A stretch of 64,000 nucleotides of DNA from Gadus chalcogrammus (GCF_026213295.1 NC_079420.1:13118374-13182373), one strand, 5' to 3'. Counted from the first letter of the stretch, positions 1 through 24,032 are shown. Numbers and translations: made by a program. The notes: generated by a model from the sequence alone, not told the origin.

Positions 1-409
1 AAAGGGCCCAGGGGTAACAGACCCAACTCCGAAAACGTAAGACTGGGCCTTTCCAGGGAGCGACTGTGGCTTATCTTTAATTGGAGTAGATTACTGTTAA
101 CTCATGCAGCACCACCTAAGCAGGTCCGGAGCCCGTTGTGTACACACTAATGAATCAAAACTAAACCAAGATTAGTTTTAAGATGGATAAATACTTGCTT
201 CACAGCCGGGGGGGAAATCCAGGTGCAACTGCAGCACACATTTTAAAGCTGAATAGGATAAATAATGATAAAAAAATAATAGTATGTGAAGTGATCATGA
301 CGTCTCCTAATAAGGGAACATGAAACTGCGAGTGTCTCTGTATGTCTTTCTCTTCCATTTCACACACTCTGACAACACCCCAGACACATGCATTTGACTG
401 TGTGCATGT

Positions 410-1905
<1,496 letters not shown>

Positions 1906-3114
1906 GGGCCCTATCTTGCATCCGGCGCCAGTGACTTAGTCACTGGCGCATTTGTCGTTGCTAGTTTACAACTGGCGCAGAGCGTTATTTTCCCACCACC
2001 GCCACTCGCCGGTAAATTAGGGATTGATCATGCGCCCCAAGGGGCGGTTCGGCGGAAGGAGGAGGCGTGTTCTGGCGCAAACGGTATTTTGCCGTTTCTG
2101 AATACCATTGCGCTACTGACCAGGAAATACCTGGTTTAAAGTCAGTGGCGCGTTGTTCAGATGCTATTTTAAGGGCGCATGCATACATGAGCATGCGATG
2201 CATACGGATTGCTTGTGCACCTCGCGCATACACTTTGCTTCTCCCATCTACCTAGCCGCACATTCTTGGTAAATTATTTGGGAAAGAACAGCTTATGCAG
2301 CGGTAATAAGTTGTACTTTTAAATCAATGCATCTGCAAACACCGTACAGCAAACACATATTTTCTTGACAGAGACATTGTGTAGGCCTACATGCCCATAA
2401 CTTTTAGGATTGATGAGTATTTGATCGTGAAAAACATTGTTTTACCGCGAGTGAGTGTTAAAAAGAATGAATGAATGCGGGCGCGCGTGTGTGCTCTGTT
2501 TAAACACACACAAACTAAACCGCATAATACAATCAATGGCAATGTCTATTAGGCTACCGCGGGGACACATGCATATTAGGATAGCATACAATACTGATAA
2601 GAAACAATGTTGATAATGTATTGCGTATATCATTAAATAGAACCACATTTACCGCATATCATATGTTATATCATATAGGCCTACGTTTTCTTTGCCGAAA
2701 TTTATTTGAGGACTCAGTATTTCTGAAGTTGTGGAAGAAAACCCCTTATTCCATGTGTGAATTAGGCCATATTATTTGGCAATAAACTGAGCCATTTGCA
2801 GTTTGAAATTCATGTGCATCTGTCTCATCGGAGACTGCAGACGCGCTGTCAAAATATCAACTCGTCCGATTCAAATGCGCTCATGGGTCTTAAAGGGGAT
2901 GGGAGCTGGCAATCCCATTGGTTTGTTGGACGTTACGCCCAAACCACACCTACGGGTAACTATAGGCTGCTTCAGACCAACCCTTTTGACACTTGCGCCG
3001 CGACGCAAGTGTCATTTATCCGCCTGTAAAATAGCGATAGCGCCGTAGAACCGCCCACAAAGCTACTTGCGCTTTGCGCTTCCCACTTGCGTTTCAGACC
3101 GTTAAATAGGGCCC
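1906..3114. mobile_element. Non-autonomous DNA transposon with GGGCCCTAT ends
   Basis: Left end GGGCCCTATCTTGC at 1906, right end AAATAGGGCCC ending at 3114. The trinucleotide TCT lies immediately outside both ends. Inner sequence is rich in GGCGCA/TGCGCC words near both ends (for example CACTGGCGCA and CGCTATTTTACAGGCGG on opposite strands), typical of an abundant teleost repeat. A 3-bp duplication suggests a Harbinger-like family, but this is tentative. Confidence 0.65.
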
Positions 3115-3494
3115 TCTGTCTGAGGCTGGGCCAACTACGGTGCACATGCGCATTTCAACACTGAATTTTCAGATGGTAAATATTGTGGCGACTCGTCCTA
3201 CCTCCCGGGGAGTATGGGTATTCGTGATGCCGTTTGGGAAAAAGGGGTTTATTGCCTTTTGTCAATTTGTTTCTGTTAGGTTAAGTGGGGTTAACGGGTT
3301 TTGGGTCTCTATTGTTTGTGTGTTGTTTATTGTGTGTAGTGTTGCCGCCACCGTTACCGAGACTTGCATGTCCGTTGGTTGGGTGTGCGGTGTGCTGTGT
3401 GTTGAGGGTGTGTGTTAAATAAAGGCAGCTCTCGGGATCGTGCGGTGTATGAGGCACGAGAGTTGCCTCACCGTTTAACCTGGGCTCCCGTCTC

Positions 3495-3536
3495 GTGCAG
3501 AACAAGTTTGACCATAATGTCGAACTTGTTCTGCAC
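3495..3536. repeat. 42-bp near-perfect palindrome
   Basis: Arms GTGCAGAACAAGTTTGAC and GTCGAACTTGTTCTGCAC are inverted copies with one mismatch around a CATAAT loop. It follows a GC-rich stretch with AATAAA at 3418-3423 that could be LTR-like. Confidence 0.85.
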
Positions 3537-5151
3537 TTTGGTTTGCTGCATTTAGACAGTGATTCTCTGCTGCTGAACTAGCTACATGTTGCTTTTTCTA
3601 TTGCTGTCTGGCATTCAGAAATGTAAAATGGAAGTTTCCAATTATTAATTTTAATAAAGTGAACTTAAAACTAGTTTTGCATTCTTTGAAATGTTTTTTT
3701 TAAATAATATTAACCTTAATTTGAATTATTAAGTTAACAACCCTGACTTTCTTTTTTGAGTTTTGTAAAAAATAAAATCTTAGTTGGTATAACTAACTTT
3801 CAGGGGGGGCTCAAAACTCAAAAATTGATTGCAGTAAGTTGCCTTGCAATTTTGAGTTTTCTCAACTTTTTATTTTTTACAGTGCAGGAAACAGGATGGG
3901 CTCCCAAGCTAATCAGACCCCCTCCAAAGCACTGGATTCCAGCTTCCCTCGAGAAAAGGCCTTAATATGAGGTGGAGATGTGTGAGGTAACAGGTCAGCC
4001 ATTGGTCTCGTCCATACTCACGTTGCAGAATGTCTGCATGAAAGAAAGCTAGCATTTCTTTCAATAACTTGAATAAGTGCATTGAATAAGTTGAGTAACA
4101 TTTTACGTTGCATTTGCACACAAGTGGCCACTCTCAGTTAGCATCGCAAAGGCAAACGTTTGCAGATACACAACTAAGTCTTAGTTGACAGATTTTACTG
4201 CAATACGACATAAATATTGATAAATCTATCTTAATCTATGGAGTGAAGCTGTCATTTTTCAATATGTTTTATGCCATACAAAACCATTTGGGAGCAGCAG
4301 TATCTGAGGATATACCCGTGTTGTGTTTGAAGAACCCTATCCCTTACTGTTCCTAATGAGCGACTTGGGGATGGCTTGAAGGCAGCCAGAGCATGTGTCT
4401 AGAGCAGTGGGCTGTTGTGAGTGTTCATAGTGGCTAGAATGCATGCAGGCTGATGCATGCAATAAACCATTTTGTAGACAGACGGACAGACATACAGACG
4501 GACAGCTACACAGATCATCAGGTTAAGGTAGATACACATACAGTAAGACAGACAGACTGGTAGACAGACAGCCAGGTCGACAGCAAGGTACAGGTAGGCC
4601 GACAGACTGGCAGAAAGACTGGCAGACAGACAAACAGGTATATGTAGATAGACTGAAAGAAAGACTGATAGACAATGGTTAAGTTGTATCAAGAAGGGGC
4701 AACAGACAAAAGCCGGGGTGCTATTGCATAAAATAGAATGAGAAATGACCGACAGCTAAATAGAGAGAGAGAAATGTGAGAGGGACCTGTGGTGAGGCCG
4801 TATGGAGCAGAACGTTACATGCAAACTGAGAACGACCCAAATAACAACTTAGAGAAAGGAAAACACAGAGGAACGGGAAGGGGCAACACAAAACTATACA
4901 AATGTTTAGTTCAAAACACGAAGGAAACAAATGTAAGCTGAAATACTGTAGGAAAGTGATGTATACATGTACGTACATCTGTGTGTATGTGTTGGAGCAC
5001 GTTTTTATTCAAGGACAGTGTATCAGGGTGGGTACAACTGCTTGGGCATGCATGAAACATTTCTAAAAATAAACAAAGGATCTGGTAGAATAGAACAAAG
5101 CATTGTGAAGTGTGAGTCACGACCAGAGAAATAGGTGGTGACGATGCCCAA
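3537..5151. other. Intergenic, with degenerate GACA tetranucleotide repeat
   Basis: Between about 4475 and 4680 the plus strand is a degenerate (GACA)n/(CAGA)n array, which gives a spurious Cys/Leu/Ser-rich reading frame on the minus strand. The rest shows nothing I can support. Confidence 0.7.
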
Positions 5152-5344
<193 letters not shown>

Positions 5345-5683
5345 CACCACCAGAAGCCTCCTTCTGCTACACCCCATCCTCATCCACGCCTTCCTTTCCT
5401 ACCTCTCTTTTATTTTGAGACGCGAAGAGTTTAAATTTTGGTCTGTGCAACTTTTCAAGAAACCAAAGCAAAAAAGCCCGCATATTCTATTAAGTTCACT
5501 TAAATTGATGTTGATGACGTCTTATTTCCAATAAGGTGTCTTGTGTTGAATACAGAAGCCACACTGCTGTATCCTATATAATGAGCTGGATACCATGGAA
5601 GATTAATATAATGTTCATTCTCAGGATAATAATAATAATATTAAGATGAAAGAAGTGCTGTGTGGGCGGGTGTATCTTTGTAT

Positions 5684-5808
<125 letters not shown>

Positions 5809-6575
5809 TCTGTCTGTGTGTGTGCGATGCGTGCGTGAGTAGGTGTGCATGTGATCAAAAATCAAATTCAAACTGTGAGCTCAGTAGATTCTCTACCAGC
5901 ATTTAGGTGGACTGCTCAAAAATACAGACGTTCGCATGATCCATGACAGCATGGTATTCTGAAAATGAGAACACATTAACACTAACAGACGCTGATCTTT
6001 CAGTATTAATGAGCAACGTATGGCCAGCTCACCCAGTGGTGGTATAAAGGCTACATCATGCCTCTATATCATTTCAGACTGCTGGTTTGGAAAAGAACAA
6101 GGATTTTATGGATGAATGTAATTTAGGATTCAGGGCAGTATCTTGTATTTTAGTAAACACCTTTTTCCATACTTAATTAAAAACTCAAAATGAGCTACCT
6201 CTAAATTTTATTTTACCGTTACATGGTAAACTGGGACCTTAAAGTTGTTGGCATAAATTCCCCACAATCAACTAATGTTATCTCTCACACACTCTTACTC
6301 ATCAGAGGTCACCCTGTTTCTAATGGTTTTTTTCTAAATGTAACTGAAACAGATCTATGCTCGAAATTCCTGAAATCTTTGAGCATCCACTTCCACACGT
6401 TATGTTGTGAGTTGAGAACGCTTTGGAACAAGGTTAGCTAGCAAGCTAATTGTGTTTTTTTCACAAACAATACTGCTACGTTTTACAATACTTATATACT
6501 CTCCAACTTGGAAATATGCAAAGGTCATTGTGTATTATTTTCAATTTTGACAAAGGGAATATAGTGAACTATGCA

Positions 6576-8237
6576 TTAAAGGTCCCATGGCATGCTACTT
6601 TATGGATGCTTATGGATGCTGTTAGTGGGCCCTTAGTACAGTATTGAAGACATTCAAGAAATTCCGCCTTTGTGCAGAATTACAGAATAACATTAATATG
6701 AGTTCCCCTAGCCTGCTTATGGTCCCCCAGTAGCTAGAAATGGCGTTAAGTGGAAAACAAGCACGAGGTATCCTGCTCTGCCATTAAAAAATGAAAGCTC
6801 AGACGCTCCGATTTCGAATTCGGCCCCATATGTCGTCATAAGGGGCCAAGTTACCTCCCCTTTCTCTGCCTTTCCCTCCCAGAGAATTTGGCCTGCCATT
6901 GAGACAATGTGCTACGACCGTGCGAGCGCCACATGTGTGAGTAGTACACACACTGTAACGCAAGTGTTGTTATTTGGATAACCGTTCTGCTGTTGGTGTT
7001 ATGGCGCATAACACGTCAGGTTCTCTGACGTCTCTGGTATTTCCACAACGAGACTCGTAGTGGCGGTTATCTCAGCCATGGTTGAGAAGGAATTGGGGGA
7101 AATTACCTTTGACTCTCTGAAGTACATGAACCTCGACATGGAAGAGAAAGGGATTGTTGCCCGCCACGAGGCACCACCGTCACGAGGCACCACCACCGCG
7201 AGCACCACCGCCTCGGTGCTGCCCGCCGTACGCTTCCGAGGCGGTGGTGCCTCGGCAGCGGGCAGAGGGACTCCGGCAGGAGACAATCGCAGTCAACAAT
7301 CGCGGGCAACAATCCCTTTCTCCTCCATGACGCGGTTCAGTCTACTTCAGATTGATGTGGAAGTGGAAGAACCAGAGACGTCGGAGAACCTGACGCAGTC
7401 GTTTGAGCTTCATAATATCGTCTGGAGGCGCCCGCAGCTTTAGGCCATGATAATATACATTATACGATATAGATATCTATGTATAATATGATATTATTTA
7501 GATATAGAGCTCCAGGACTCCCGCCGGAGCACCTAGAGTGTTCTAGAATAATTACAGAACACGGCCATGATCTGTGTGCGCCTCCGGATGATATTAATAA
7601 TCCGAGCAATTGTGAAAGATCCACTGTAAACACTAGCGCATGGTACCGTGGGCCGCAAGCTGCTCAGGGACACACCCCCACCCTCCACCTTGACACGCCT
7701 CAAAAAGGGGCACCTTTGTGGAAAGCTCATTGTGGGACTGGCTCGTAGTGGCTGTAGTAATCCCTTTCTCTTCCATGTCGAGGTTCATGTACTTCAGGGA
7801 GTCAAAGGTAATTTCCCCCAATTCCTTCTCAACCATGGCTGAGATAACCGCCACTACGAGTCTCGTTGTGGAAATACCAGAGACGTCAGAGAACCTGACG
7901 CGTTATGCGCCATTATCCAAATAACAACACTTGCGTTACAATGTGTGTATTCGCACACACACACTCACACATGTGGCGCTCGCACGGTCGTAGCACATTT
8001 TCTCATTGGCAGGCCAAATTCTCTGGGAGGGAACGGCAGAGAAAGGGGAGGTAACTTGGCCCCTTATGACGACATATCGAAATCTGTAATTTTTTTAAAG
8101 GCAGAGCAGGATACTTAGTGCTCGTTTTCCACCTAACGCCATTTCTAGCTACTGGGGGACCATAGGCAGGCTAGGGGAACTCATATTAATGTTAAAAAAA
8201 CTCATAAAGTGACATTTTCATGCCATGAGACCTTTAA
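6576..8237. mobile_element. Large foldback transposon with TTAA ends
   Basis: Ends TTAAAGGTCCCATGGCATG at 6576 and CATGCCATGAGACCTTTAA ending at 8237; TTAA at both ends fits a piggyBac- or Kolobok-type insertion. The arms, about 6580-7157 and 7757-8233, are inverted copies of each other. Both include a block that reads MVEKELGEITFDSLKYMNLD on one strand. A third, partial inverted copy of the arm tip lies at 7309-7440. The spacer holds GC-rich palindromic words around 7160-7300. Confidence 0.88.
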
Positions 8238-10647
<2,410 letters not shown>

Positions 10648-11759
10648 TTATTTTGCAGCCATGTTATAATTGTGAAGGTAGCACTTGTTGGCTTTTAATT
10701 TGAGGCCACTCGCTCCAGGGGAAAGAGCGGACTTCAGGAGGCCACACGTCGTGCGGGTCCCGTTGCGAGTCCTTGAGTTTGCGTGAAAGCACAGATCCCT
10801 CATTGGATCCCGCACTGGCTGTCGAATTGGAGGCCTGGTAGGTTTAACCATGATAAGTCTAATCGGTAGGCCTCATGGTTTCTGGTTCATTAATTTCAAG
10901 TCTAAGGAATATGGTTCACATTTCAGGTGCGTGCCTCATCGATGCTGCTGCTGACAGCAACTTTGTAAGCCTTGTTAATTTGTTGAATTGGTTTTAAGTT
11001 AATGTCTTATTTCTCTACTCTGCTACCAGGCCTACATACCCGACTCCTATGAAGTAATATCAAGTGAGTTTTACGTCGATAACTAGGCTACTCGGAAAAG
11101 GGTGATTTTGATATCTAGTAGGATATTTTTGTAGGCCTATTAGTTAGCCGAAAGGTAGCATTGGTTATTCTATGTCATTCCATTGCTGCATTACTTGACC
11201 ATTTTGATATCTTGTTTCTTACGTTTAAAGCCACTGACCACACGGGTATCTTTTTGTTTTTTTTATGTGGAAATTATAGGCCAACACGTCGACTGTTACA
11301 CGTCGACAACGACTTTTTGATCCAAAACAAGAGTCATTACGCACATTGTTCCAAACGTACTTTTAATATGACTTTTCGTCAGCGTTTTGCATTTTGAACC
11401 GTAATCGGATTTGTTTGAGTGAAGGGTACGGACATCTTGGGGGTTGCCTTTTATCACTATGAATGGGCCACACAGATTCACGCAGACGGAGGTGAGGGGC
11501 CGCCCGGGCCCCAAGTATAAGAGCGTAGAATAGAACCCTGGTTGAGGTGCGTTACTACTGGGAGCCTGGTATTCAGTAATCAGTGAAATGGAAGCACGTG
11601 TAAACTGTTTCTGCGCGGATTGACCTCATTAAGAAGTGGATGCCTAGACAGGCAGACAGTCGGAAAGCCCCTACCGGCGGCGTGTTTTCCATATCCCTCT
11701 CCACCGACTTTTTCCTCGTGCGTTTTTAGTACATACACGGAATATCAACTTTTGGCCAC

Positions 11760-17154
<5,395 letters not shown>

Positions 17155-17251
<97 letters not shown>

Positions 17252-17289
17252 TGTGTGTGTGTCTGTGTCTGTGTCTGTGTCTGTGTGTG
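17155..17289. repeat. (GT)n with CTGTGT variants
   Basis: A perfect GT run to 17250, then interspersed CTGTGT units to about 17289. Confidence 0.97.
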
Positions 17290-17542
17290 TATGTGTTTGT
17301 GGCGTTGCAACGGAGGGTAAGTAATTCACATTCAATGAGTGACAGCTGGATGTAAAAGTCAGGTCTGAGAAGACAAAACAGGGCGTCGCATCGCTGGATT
17401 CTATTTTTATCCACGCCACTGTATGTCCTCGGCTGTCGGCGAATGCACGTAGGAGGGCACTGCTGGCCACAACACTGCTACTCTGGAGAGAAATAGGCCT
17501 GGTCCCTCTGGGGGATATGGTCTCACAAACAGTTTCTAATGC

Positions 17543-17774
<232 letters not shown>

Positions 17775-18163
17775 AAATGTAATGGGCTAGGCCGAAATAA
17801 AGGGGCTAGGCCAATACCTAGTACCTGCTACCAGAAGCCCAAAGTCAGTCCACATGCAACAATTTCACTTGGATATTAAACCTGATCAAGGATGCAGTAC
17901 GCCAGCTGCTCCGCGTGGTGACGACAAACTCAGCTGGAGAGCTCAACAAACCCTGTTACAAACAGCCTAAACAAATGATACCAAGAGTCAGTTCGAGCCA
18001 TCTCAGTGTTCTGAACAGGCTAAATGCCTACAACCGCCTCTCAAACGACAGTATTCGGAAATAATGACCTGAATACAGACGCACTGTGTTTCCCTGTTGT
18101 GTCCCCCTCACATTCTCTTTCTGTGAAAAGAGAGAGATAGGGTGACAGCGAGAAGGAGAGATA

Positions 18164-18168
<5 letters not shown>

Positions 18169-18231
<63 letters not shown>

Positions 18232-18234
18232 GCG
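18169..18234. repeat. (AG)n microsatellite
   Basis: An AG run of about 30 units with GGGAGA interruptions. Confidence 0.95.
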
Positions 18235-18750
18235 AGGTCACACAGTTTATAGCGCTGCCTACATTGTCATATATTGTCTATACAAAAGTGTCCCACTCTG
18301 AGAGGCTTGTGCAGACTGACGCCGTAATGACACACTTATCTTTGCTTCATTTAAACTATTTCTAGACTTTGTAGAATACAGACAGAGCAAAGGTTGTCAA
18401 AGGACTAAAAAAAGAAGCCTAAAACAATTCTGCCTCTAGCGTCAAGTCCGAGAACAAGTCTCACCATTGCATGTGTTTGTGCCGTCTCCGTGGGAGACTA
18501 AAATGTGACAAAAAAAATGGTGGGGGAAGAGTTAGGTTTGGGAGGCGCGGGGGTGAGTGTACCATTGAACCACGTGAGCCAGCGAGTACCTCAAGTCGTG
18601 CCACTGAGCCAACTGGTACCGAAGGCTAGTTGTGATTCACTGTGCTGGAGTTGATCATTCAAACGACACGGTGTAGGTCAAAATCGTGACATTCGTTATA
18701 GAAGGAACTTTGTTGCCTTGAGTCACGAGTTGAGACACAGTCTATTGTTC

Positions 18751-18903
18751 ACCCTCTCTCTCCCTCTCTCTCCCTCTCTCTCCCTGTCTCGCCCTCTCTC
18801 TCCCTCTCTCTCCCTGTCTCGCCCTCTCTCTCCCTGTCTCTCCCTCTCTCTCCCTGTCTCTCCCTGTCTCTCCCTCTCTCTCCATGTCTTTTCCGCTCTC
18901 TCC
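18751..18903. repeat. (TCTCCC/TGTCTC)n array
   Basis: A hexanucleotide to dodecanucleotide array of TCTCTCCC and TGTCTCTCCC variants. It gives Leu/Ser-rich and Arg/Glu-rich false frames. Confidence 0.9.
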
Positions 18904-19569
18904 CCAGGCCATCCGGTCCACTACTCTCGTGTGCCATCGACCTGCATTGACGTCATTGCGTCATTAGGTATCTCTCAGGAACACTGACTTTTAAATATGG
19001 TGTGAATGAATTCAGAGAGCTGGGTCAGGGAGCTGAGATTTATGGAACACTGCTACCCATAGTGCATTGGGGAAAAGCTTCTCCAATGTGGCGTACGTCC
19101 TCTAGAGCCTGTGGCCTATGACCTCTGGAGCCTTTTATCTGAAAGTGTGCCTTTGTACCTTCTCCCAAGAGAAAGCCTTTATCAGCTTGAGTGACACAGG
19201 GTGCCTTTCATGTCAATTTGGAAATTATTTTCCAATTCATCATTAGTTAAGTCTTTGTGTGTAATGCGTCCACGGTATATGTTTCAGATTGAAAGGAGGT
19301 ATTAGTCTCTTAGGGGTTACTGCCAGGGGGCTGTCCATAGTGCTGGCCTTATGGACGCCCCTCATAGGTAGAGAAACACATGGCCCATCACGTGGGAGAC
19401 ACGCAATGCTATTGGTCTTGTAGCAGGCTCATCAACCAGCTGTGTTCTATGTGTACATACACCGACTGATAACTGAATATCAATCATAGTTATTATGGAT
19501 TATTATTGACCAGAACAGGATGGTAGTAGGGATAATCGGAAAGACACAGTATTCAGTGGTGAAATAGAA

Positions 19570-19572
<3 letters not shown>

Positions 19573-19611
<39 letters not shown>
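19573..19611. repeat. (AG)n microsatellite
   Basis: A perfect AG run of about 19 units. Confidence 0.95.
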
Positions 19612-19616
<5 letters not shown>

Positions 19617-19927
19617 GTAGAGAGATGGGCTTATATCAGGTGACTAAGACATCTCAACTATGGAAACACAGTCACCATGTGTCTCCATCATAACATAAGC
19701 ACCACGGTCTGCCTGATCTCCAGCTTGCCCAACAACCTCCTCCAACTGATTACATGGAAATGAAAGATAAAGCGACCAAAATACTGGCCCATTCGCAAGC
19801 CTTATCTTGCCCTTCGACCTAATCATGTCAATATTTTGATAATGCCTTCCAAAATATTTACCTTGGATCGACAGCGGACCCTGTCGTTTCCATTTGATCC
19901 AGCATTAGTATACATATGTTGGTCTAT

Positions 19928-20093
<166 letters not shown>

Positions 20094-20465
20094 TTTGAGT
20101 TGTATACACACAGGTCCTTTTAATTTGTTTGATGTCCCCCGTCCCTCCTTTTCCACATCTCGTGGCTTTCCATCATTGGGTCTGGTCTCTGCAGAGCTCT
20201 CTTTCTAGGAAGTGGACAGTGTTTTGGTCCGTTGTTTACTATAGGGCTCCTGATGAAAGAGGGTAAATACAGGCCTAGAGCGATGGCTGGGCAAGTTTGT
20301 TTGAATTGTGAGTGCAGATTAAGGAACACTGCCCCCCTCCCCACAGCCCACCAATACCGGCTCCCTGTTTATTTTTCCATCTCTCCCGCCTCAATGATGT
20401 CAATGGAAGCAGAGCGCTATAGAGCTATTTTTAGCACAACCCCTCCCCCAACTCTCCTCTACTTA

Positions 20466-20492
20466 CCCCCCCCCCCCCCCCCCCCCCCCCCC
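20466..20492. repeat. Poly-C tract
   Basis: 27 consecutive C residues. A shorter C run lies at about 21226-21239. Confidence 0.97.
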
Positions 20493-23400
20493 AGCCCACC
20501 CCCTACTCCTCAGTCACATGGTTCGTTGGGAGCTCTGCTACACACACAATAAACTCCCCAAGAGTCTGCATGCATGAATAGAGCCGCCGCTGAATATTTA
20601 TGAACGGTTGTGAGTCCTCTGTGTGTTGCCTTTTTTTTGTTTTGTTTGCATGTACTTTGTGTTTGCTGTCCCTTGGGGAACTCGCACATTTAAATGTGTT
20701 CACATATACACGTATACAATCTCTTATATCCCTATCTGTTTTGCGAAATTGGGGCCGTTAAATCTCTCAAAAGCACCTCATCAGAAATTCTTGCCTGGGT
20801 ATCTCCCTCTCAACCGCGTAGCAGCCTTTACTTCACCACAGCTCCCTCTCTGAGCACGCAGCAGAAATGCAGGCTTGCCCTCAGTTATTCATTCATGCGT
20901 TCATGCCTTCATTCACGATTCTCACTCACTCATTCACATAAAGCATGCCAAGGTTTGTGAATGGATCATGTGAAAGGGGTCAGGGGTATGCCTATGTTTA
21001 CAGTGTGTGTGTGTGTGTGTTTGTATGTGTGCATGCGTGCGAGTATGCGTGTGTATGCGTGTGTGTGTGCATGTAAAGGTGTATGTAGGGTCGGGTTATG
21101 AGGGGTCCTACTTGGGTACTAGCTAAAATGTGAACATGGAAGGTCTCTGAGGAGACAGAGTACACGGTGTTCCCTGAGTTTTGGGAGCTCTATGCATAGA
21201 CCAAATAACAGTTGGCTCTCAGCATCCCCCCCCCCCCCCACCCCCAGCCCCCTCCAACTCGTTCTTTCTCTTGACATTCTCATGCAAGATTACATAACGG
21301 GAGGCTTAACGTCTTCTTCCATCACAAATAAATGTACGCTTTCCTGCACAGGCGTACTCGATTGAGAAGGTCTATTTTTTGGATACCTTCTATTTCTGAA
21401 AGGCGCATTGGTAAAAATAAAATCCTCTGCCTCCTCGCACATTTTAAGGGTTTTATAAATATCTCATTTCATATCCATCAGCAACATTCTGTCTGTAAAT
21501 ATTTTACAAAGCTCCTTAAGACAAAAAATGTTTTGTTGACGGTTGATGTTTGGTTAATCGGCAGAAAGGTAGGCCACTGACTAAGGGGACGACTTGTTTA
21601 TGTTCAGCCAGGTATGGTTCTCTTGTGATAGTCTTATAAAGCAGCAATGAGCCAGAGGGATGGGATTATTGATAGCTATGTACCCATAAAATGGTCTCAC
21701 GTGCAGCAGCCGCTTCCCTCCCGCCCAAACTGACATGCTAACTCTCACTGGATGCTATATTTAGCCTGGCCTCGCGGTACTGTTACTATTCCTAGCATTG
21801 TACATGAGTGGGCGGACTGTTTTTTTTCTATGAAATTCAAGAAAAGTTCCCTTTTCACGTTGTATATTTTCTCTGTAGAGTGCTTTACATAGCGACCTGT
21901 TTGTAATGCAATCTGCTCCTGCATATAGGCTGATAGATAATGACTTTAGGCCCACTGCTATTTAGCACGCCACTAATAAGGCAACTCCGAAAGCTTGGGT
22001 AAAGACGTAGCTGTATTTTGGTGTAGATGAGCCTATGAATAGGATCCCATGTAGGGTATATATAGTTTATTGTGACAGACTGATCATATTATTTCTCAAA
22101 CGTGTAGGCCTACACTAAGAATTCCTCTAAACGGAAGAAGCCACATCGTGATGTGGAACCTTTGCGTCCTCCAAAAGACGACGAGTCAGTTTCGGTTAAA
22201 CTGGTTGAAAAGAGCCGAACTATACCACTATAAAAGCAAAGCATTCTGGACTCAGAGGCGAGGGCTTTGGAATTAGATTCCGTTTGCGTTCCCTGCTTTA
22301 AGTTTAACATCTCTGAAACTCTTCAAGAGAAACGTCGAGACGGAACATGTTGGCCTCTGTCAGGAGACCGTAACCCGCTTCAGCACCGGGGACAGTTCCT
22401 CCGTCGAGAACAGTCGGCTACTGTACGGCCATAACTGTCTTGCTACACTGGCTAAGACACTGTGTTTACAGAACCCCGAGTCTCGAGTTGGGGTTCCGTA
22501 GCTAATTGTGGACATGCCTTAGCGTCATTTTAACCAGTTGTCAATAATCCCTGAAATGCCTGTGTATGTAGGGAGAGAGAAAGAGAGCGAGAGCGAGAGG
22601 GAGAGAGAAAGAGAGCGAGAGAGAGAGAAATGAATAGATCACATGGGCTCATAGTCTACAGTTCCACCACCACTCGCGTTCTCCTTTCTCACAATCCGCT
22701 ATTTTTCTCGGGTCAACTCCTCATCCTCTGCCGCTGCTGCCACCCACTCTTCCTCCACCACCTGATTATTGTAAGAAACGTGCGCGTGCATGTGGCTGGT
22801 TTGGGAAATACCTGGTCACAACCAATGAGCAATAAGGCATAGCCTATCGCTTATAGCCCCCCTTCGACCAGAAATGGAAGTTAATATAGGCTACCAACAG
22901 GTCTGCAGTCTGTGTAGTGTGTATGCAATAATGCAAAGAACTGAATCTAATAACAGACGACCCTAGGTCCCAACCAACGTCGGCTTACTTCAGGGTTTAA
23001 TTTCAAAGGAAAAACGGAGTTGTCCTTTAACCACGTGTCCAGCAACGAAAGCTGTTTGGATTACTCTCCCAACTAGTTAATAATGACGTGTGGGGAGTTT
23101 GATCTACATTTTACTTTTCTGCAAGATTCTTATCAAGAAAGCAATGTTCATCGGTGTCTGCCCAGCCGGCTATACGAGACAAAAGACATCATGAAGCTTC
23201 AAGTGCCTGGTTTGGTTGGGATAAAAATAGACCTGGTTGCTTTGAGTAGAAAGCGATGGTCTTGTGCGTCCTCTAGCGGCAAAACTGTTTCACTACAAGT
23301 CATTGTGGTCAGGTACCTCTCAGCGCCATATTGGTAGTTTTTCTCTGCTCTTTTCGAAGAATTAGTCATTGACGTCACAATAGAGATTATAGATATGCAC
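20493..23400. other. Intergenic DNA
   Basis: Low-complexity GAGA stretches at about 22571-22628 and a short TG block near 21003-21075. No coding exon or RNA gene recognised. Confidence 0.5.
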
Positions 23401-24026
23401 ACCTCTATATATATATTAGTTGATTATCTCCATACCCCAATCCTGGAACAGATAAATAATCTTTTACAAACCAGGATAACTAGCAATGCTTTGTAGAGCT
23501 TGCTGATCTACATCTAAACGAAAGAGAATTTATATTTGTTAGTAAAATAGAAAGATAAATTTAAATTGCAAAGGGAAACAATCAAAAGCTCAATTGTCTA
23601 CCCAGTAACTGCCTTTAATCCAAAAATGTTTTAACACTAGTCATTGAATTAGAAAACATGCAAACACTAGCACACCTTCATTGGGGGATAGAAATTGTAG
23701 GAAATTAATACATCTGGTTCCCAGCAAGGATGCAACCAATAAATACTTGACAAAGTTAACCCTTTGATATTCAGAAACATCTCCCAAGCCTTACCAACAC
23801 ATTAACAGAACTGACATTGCCAAGAGGCCATTCCTTCAAGAGTCATTACAATATTTACTACCACAACAACACAAAGTGTCCTGTTTATCCACCATGGTAA
23901 TGGTTTGCCTACCATATCAATAAGCCATAATTGTAACAAACCCAATTCAAACCAAGTGCTTTAGTAGTTCCATGCATCACAATTGCTACATTTGCTGGTT
24001 AGGAACAGGCTGGTGGCCACATCATT

Positions 24027-24032
24027 TTTATT
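24027..24032 (-). promoter_or_regulatory. Candidate api5 poly(A) signal
   Basis: AATAAA on the minus strand, about 585 nt past the api5 stop codon. The region between is AT-rich with no coding potential, as expected for a 3' UTR. Other weaker signals cannot be excluded. Confidence 0.45.

Noticed and set aside
4399..4692. Frame rich in CLSVCLSVYL on the minus strand
   Set aside because: It is a reading of a degenerate GACA tetranucleotide array.
7060..7854. Same peptide MAVISAMVEKELGEITFDSL on both strands
   Set aside because: It arises from the two inverted arms of a foldback transposon and is not a gene pair. No transposase domain is visible.
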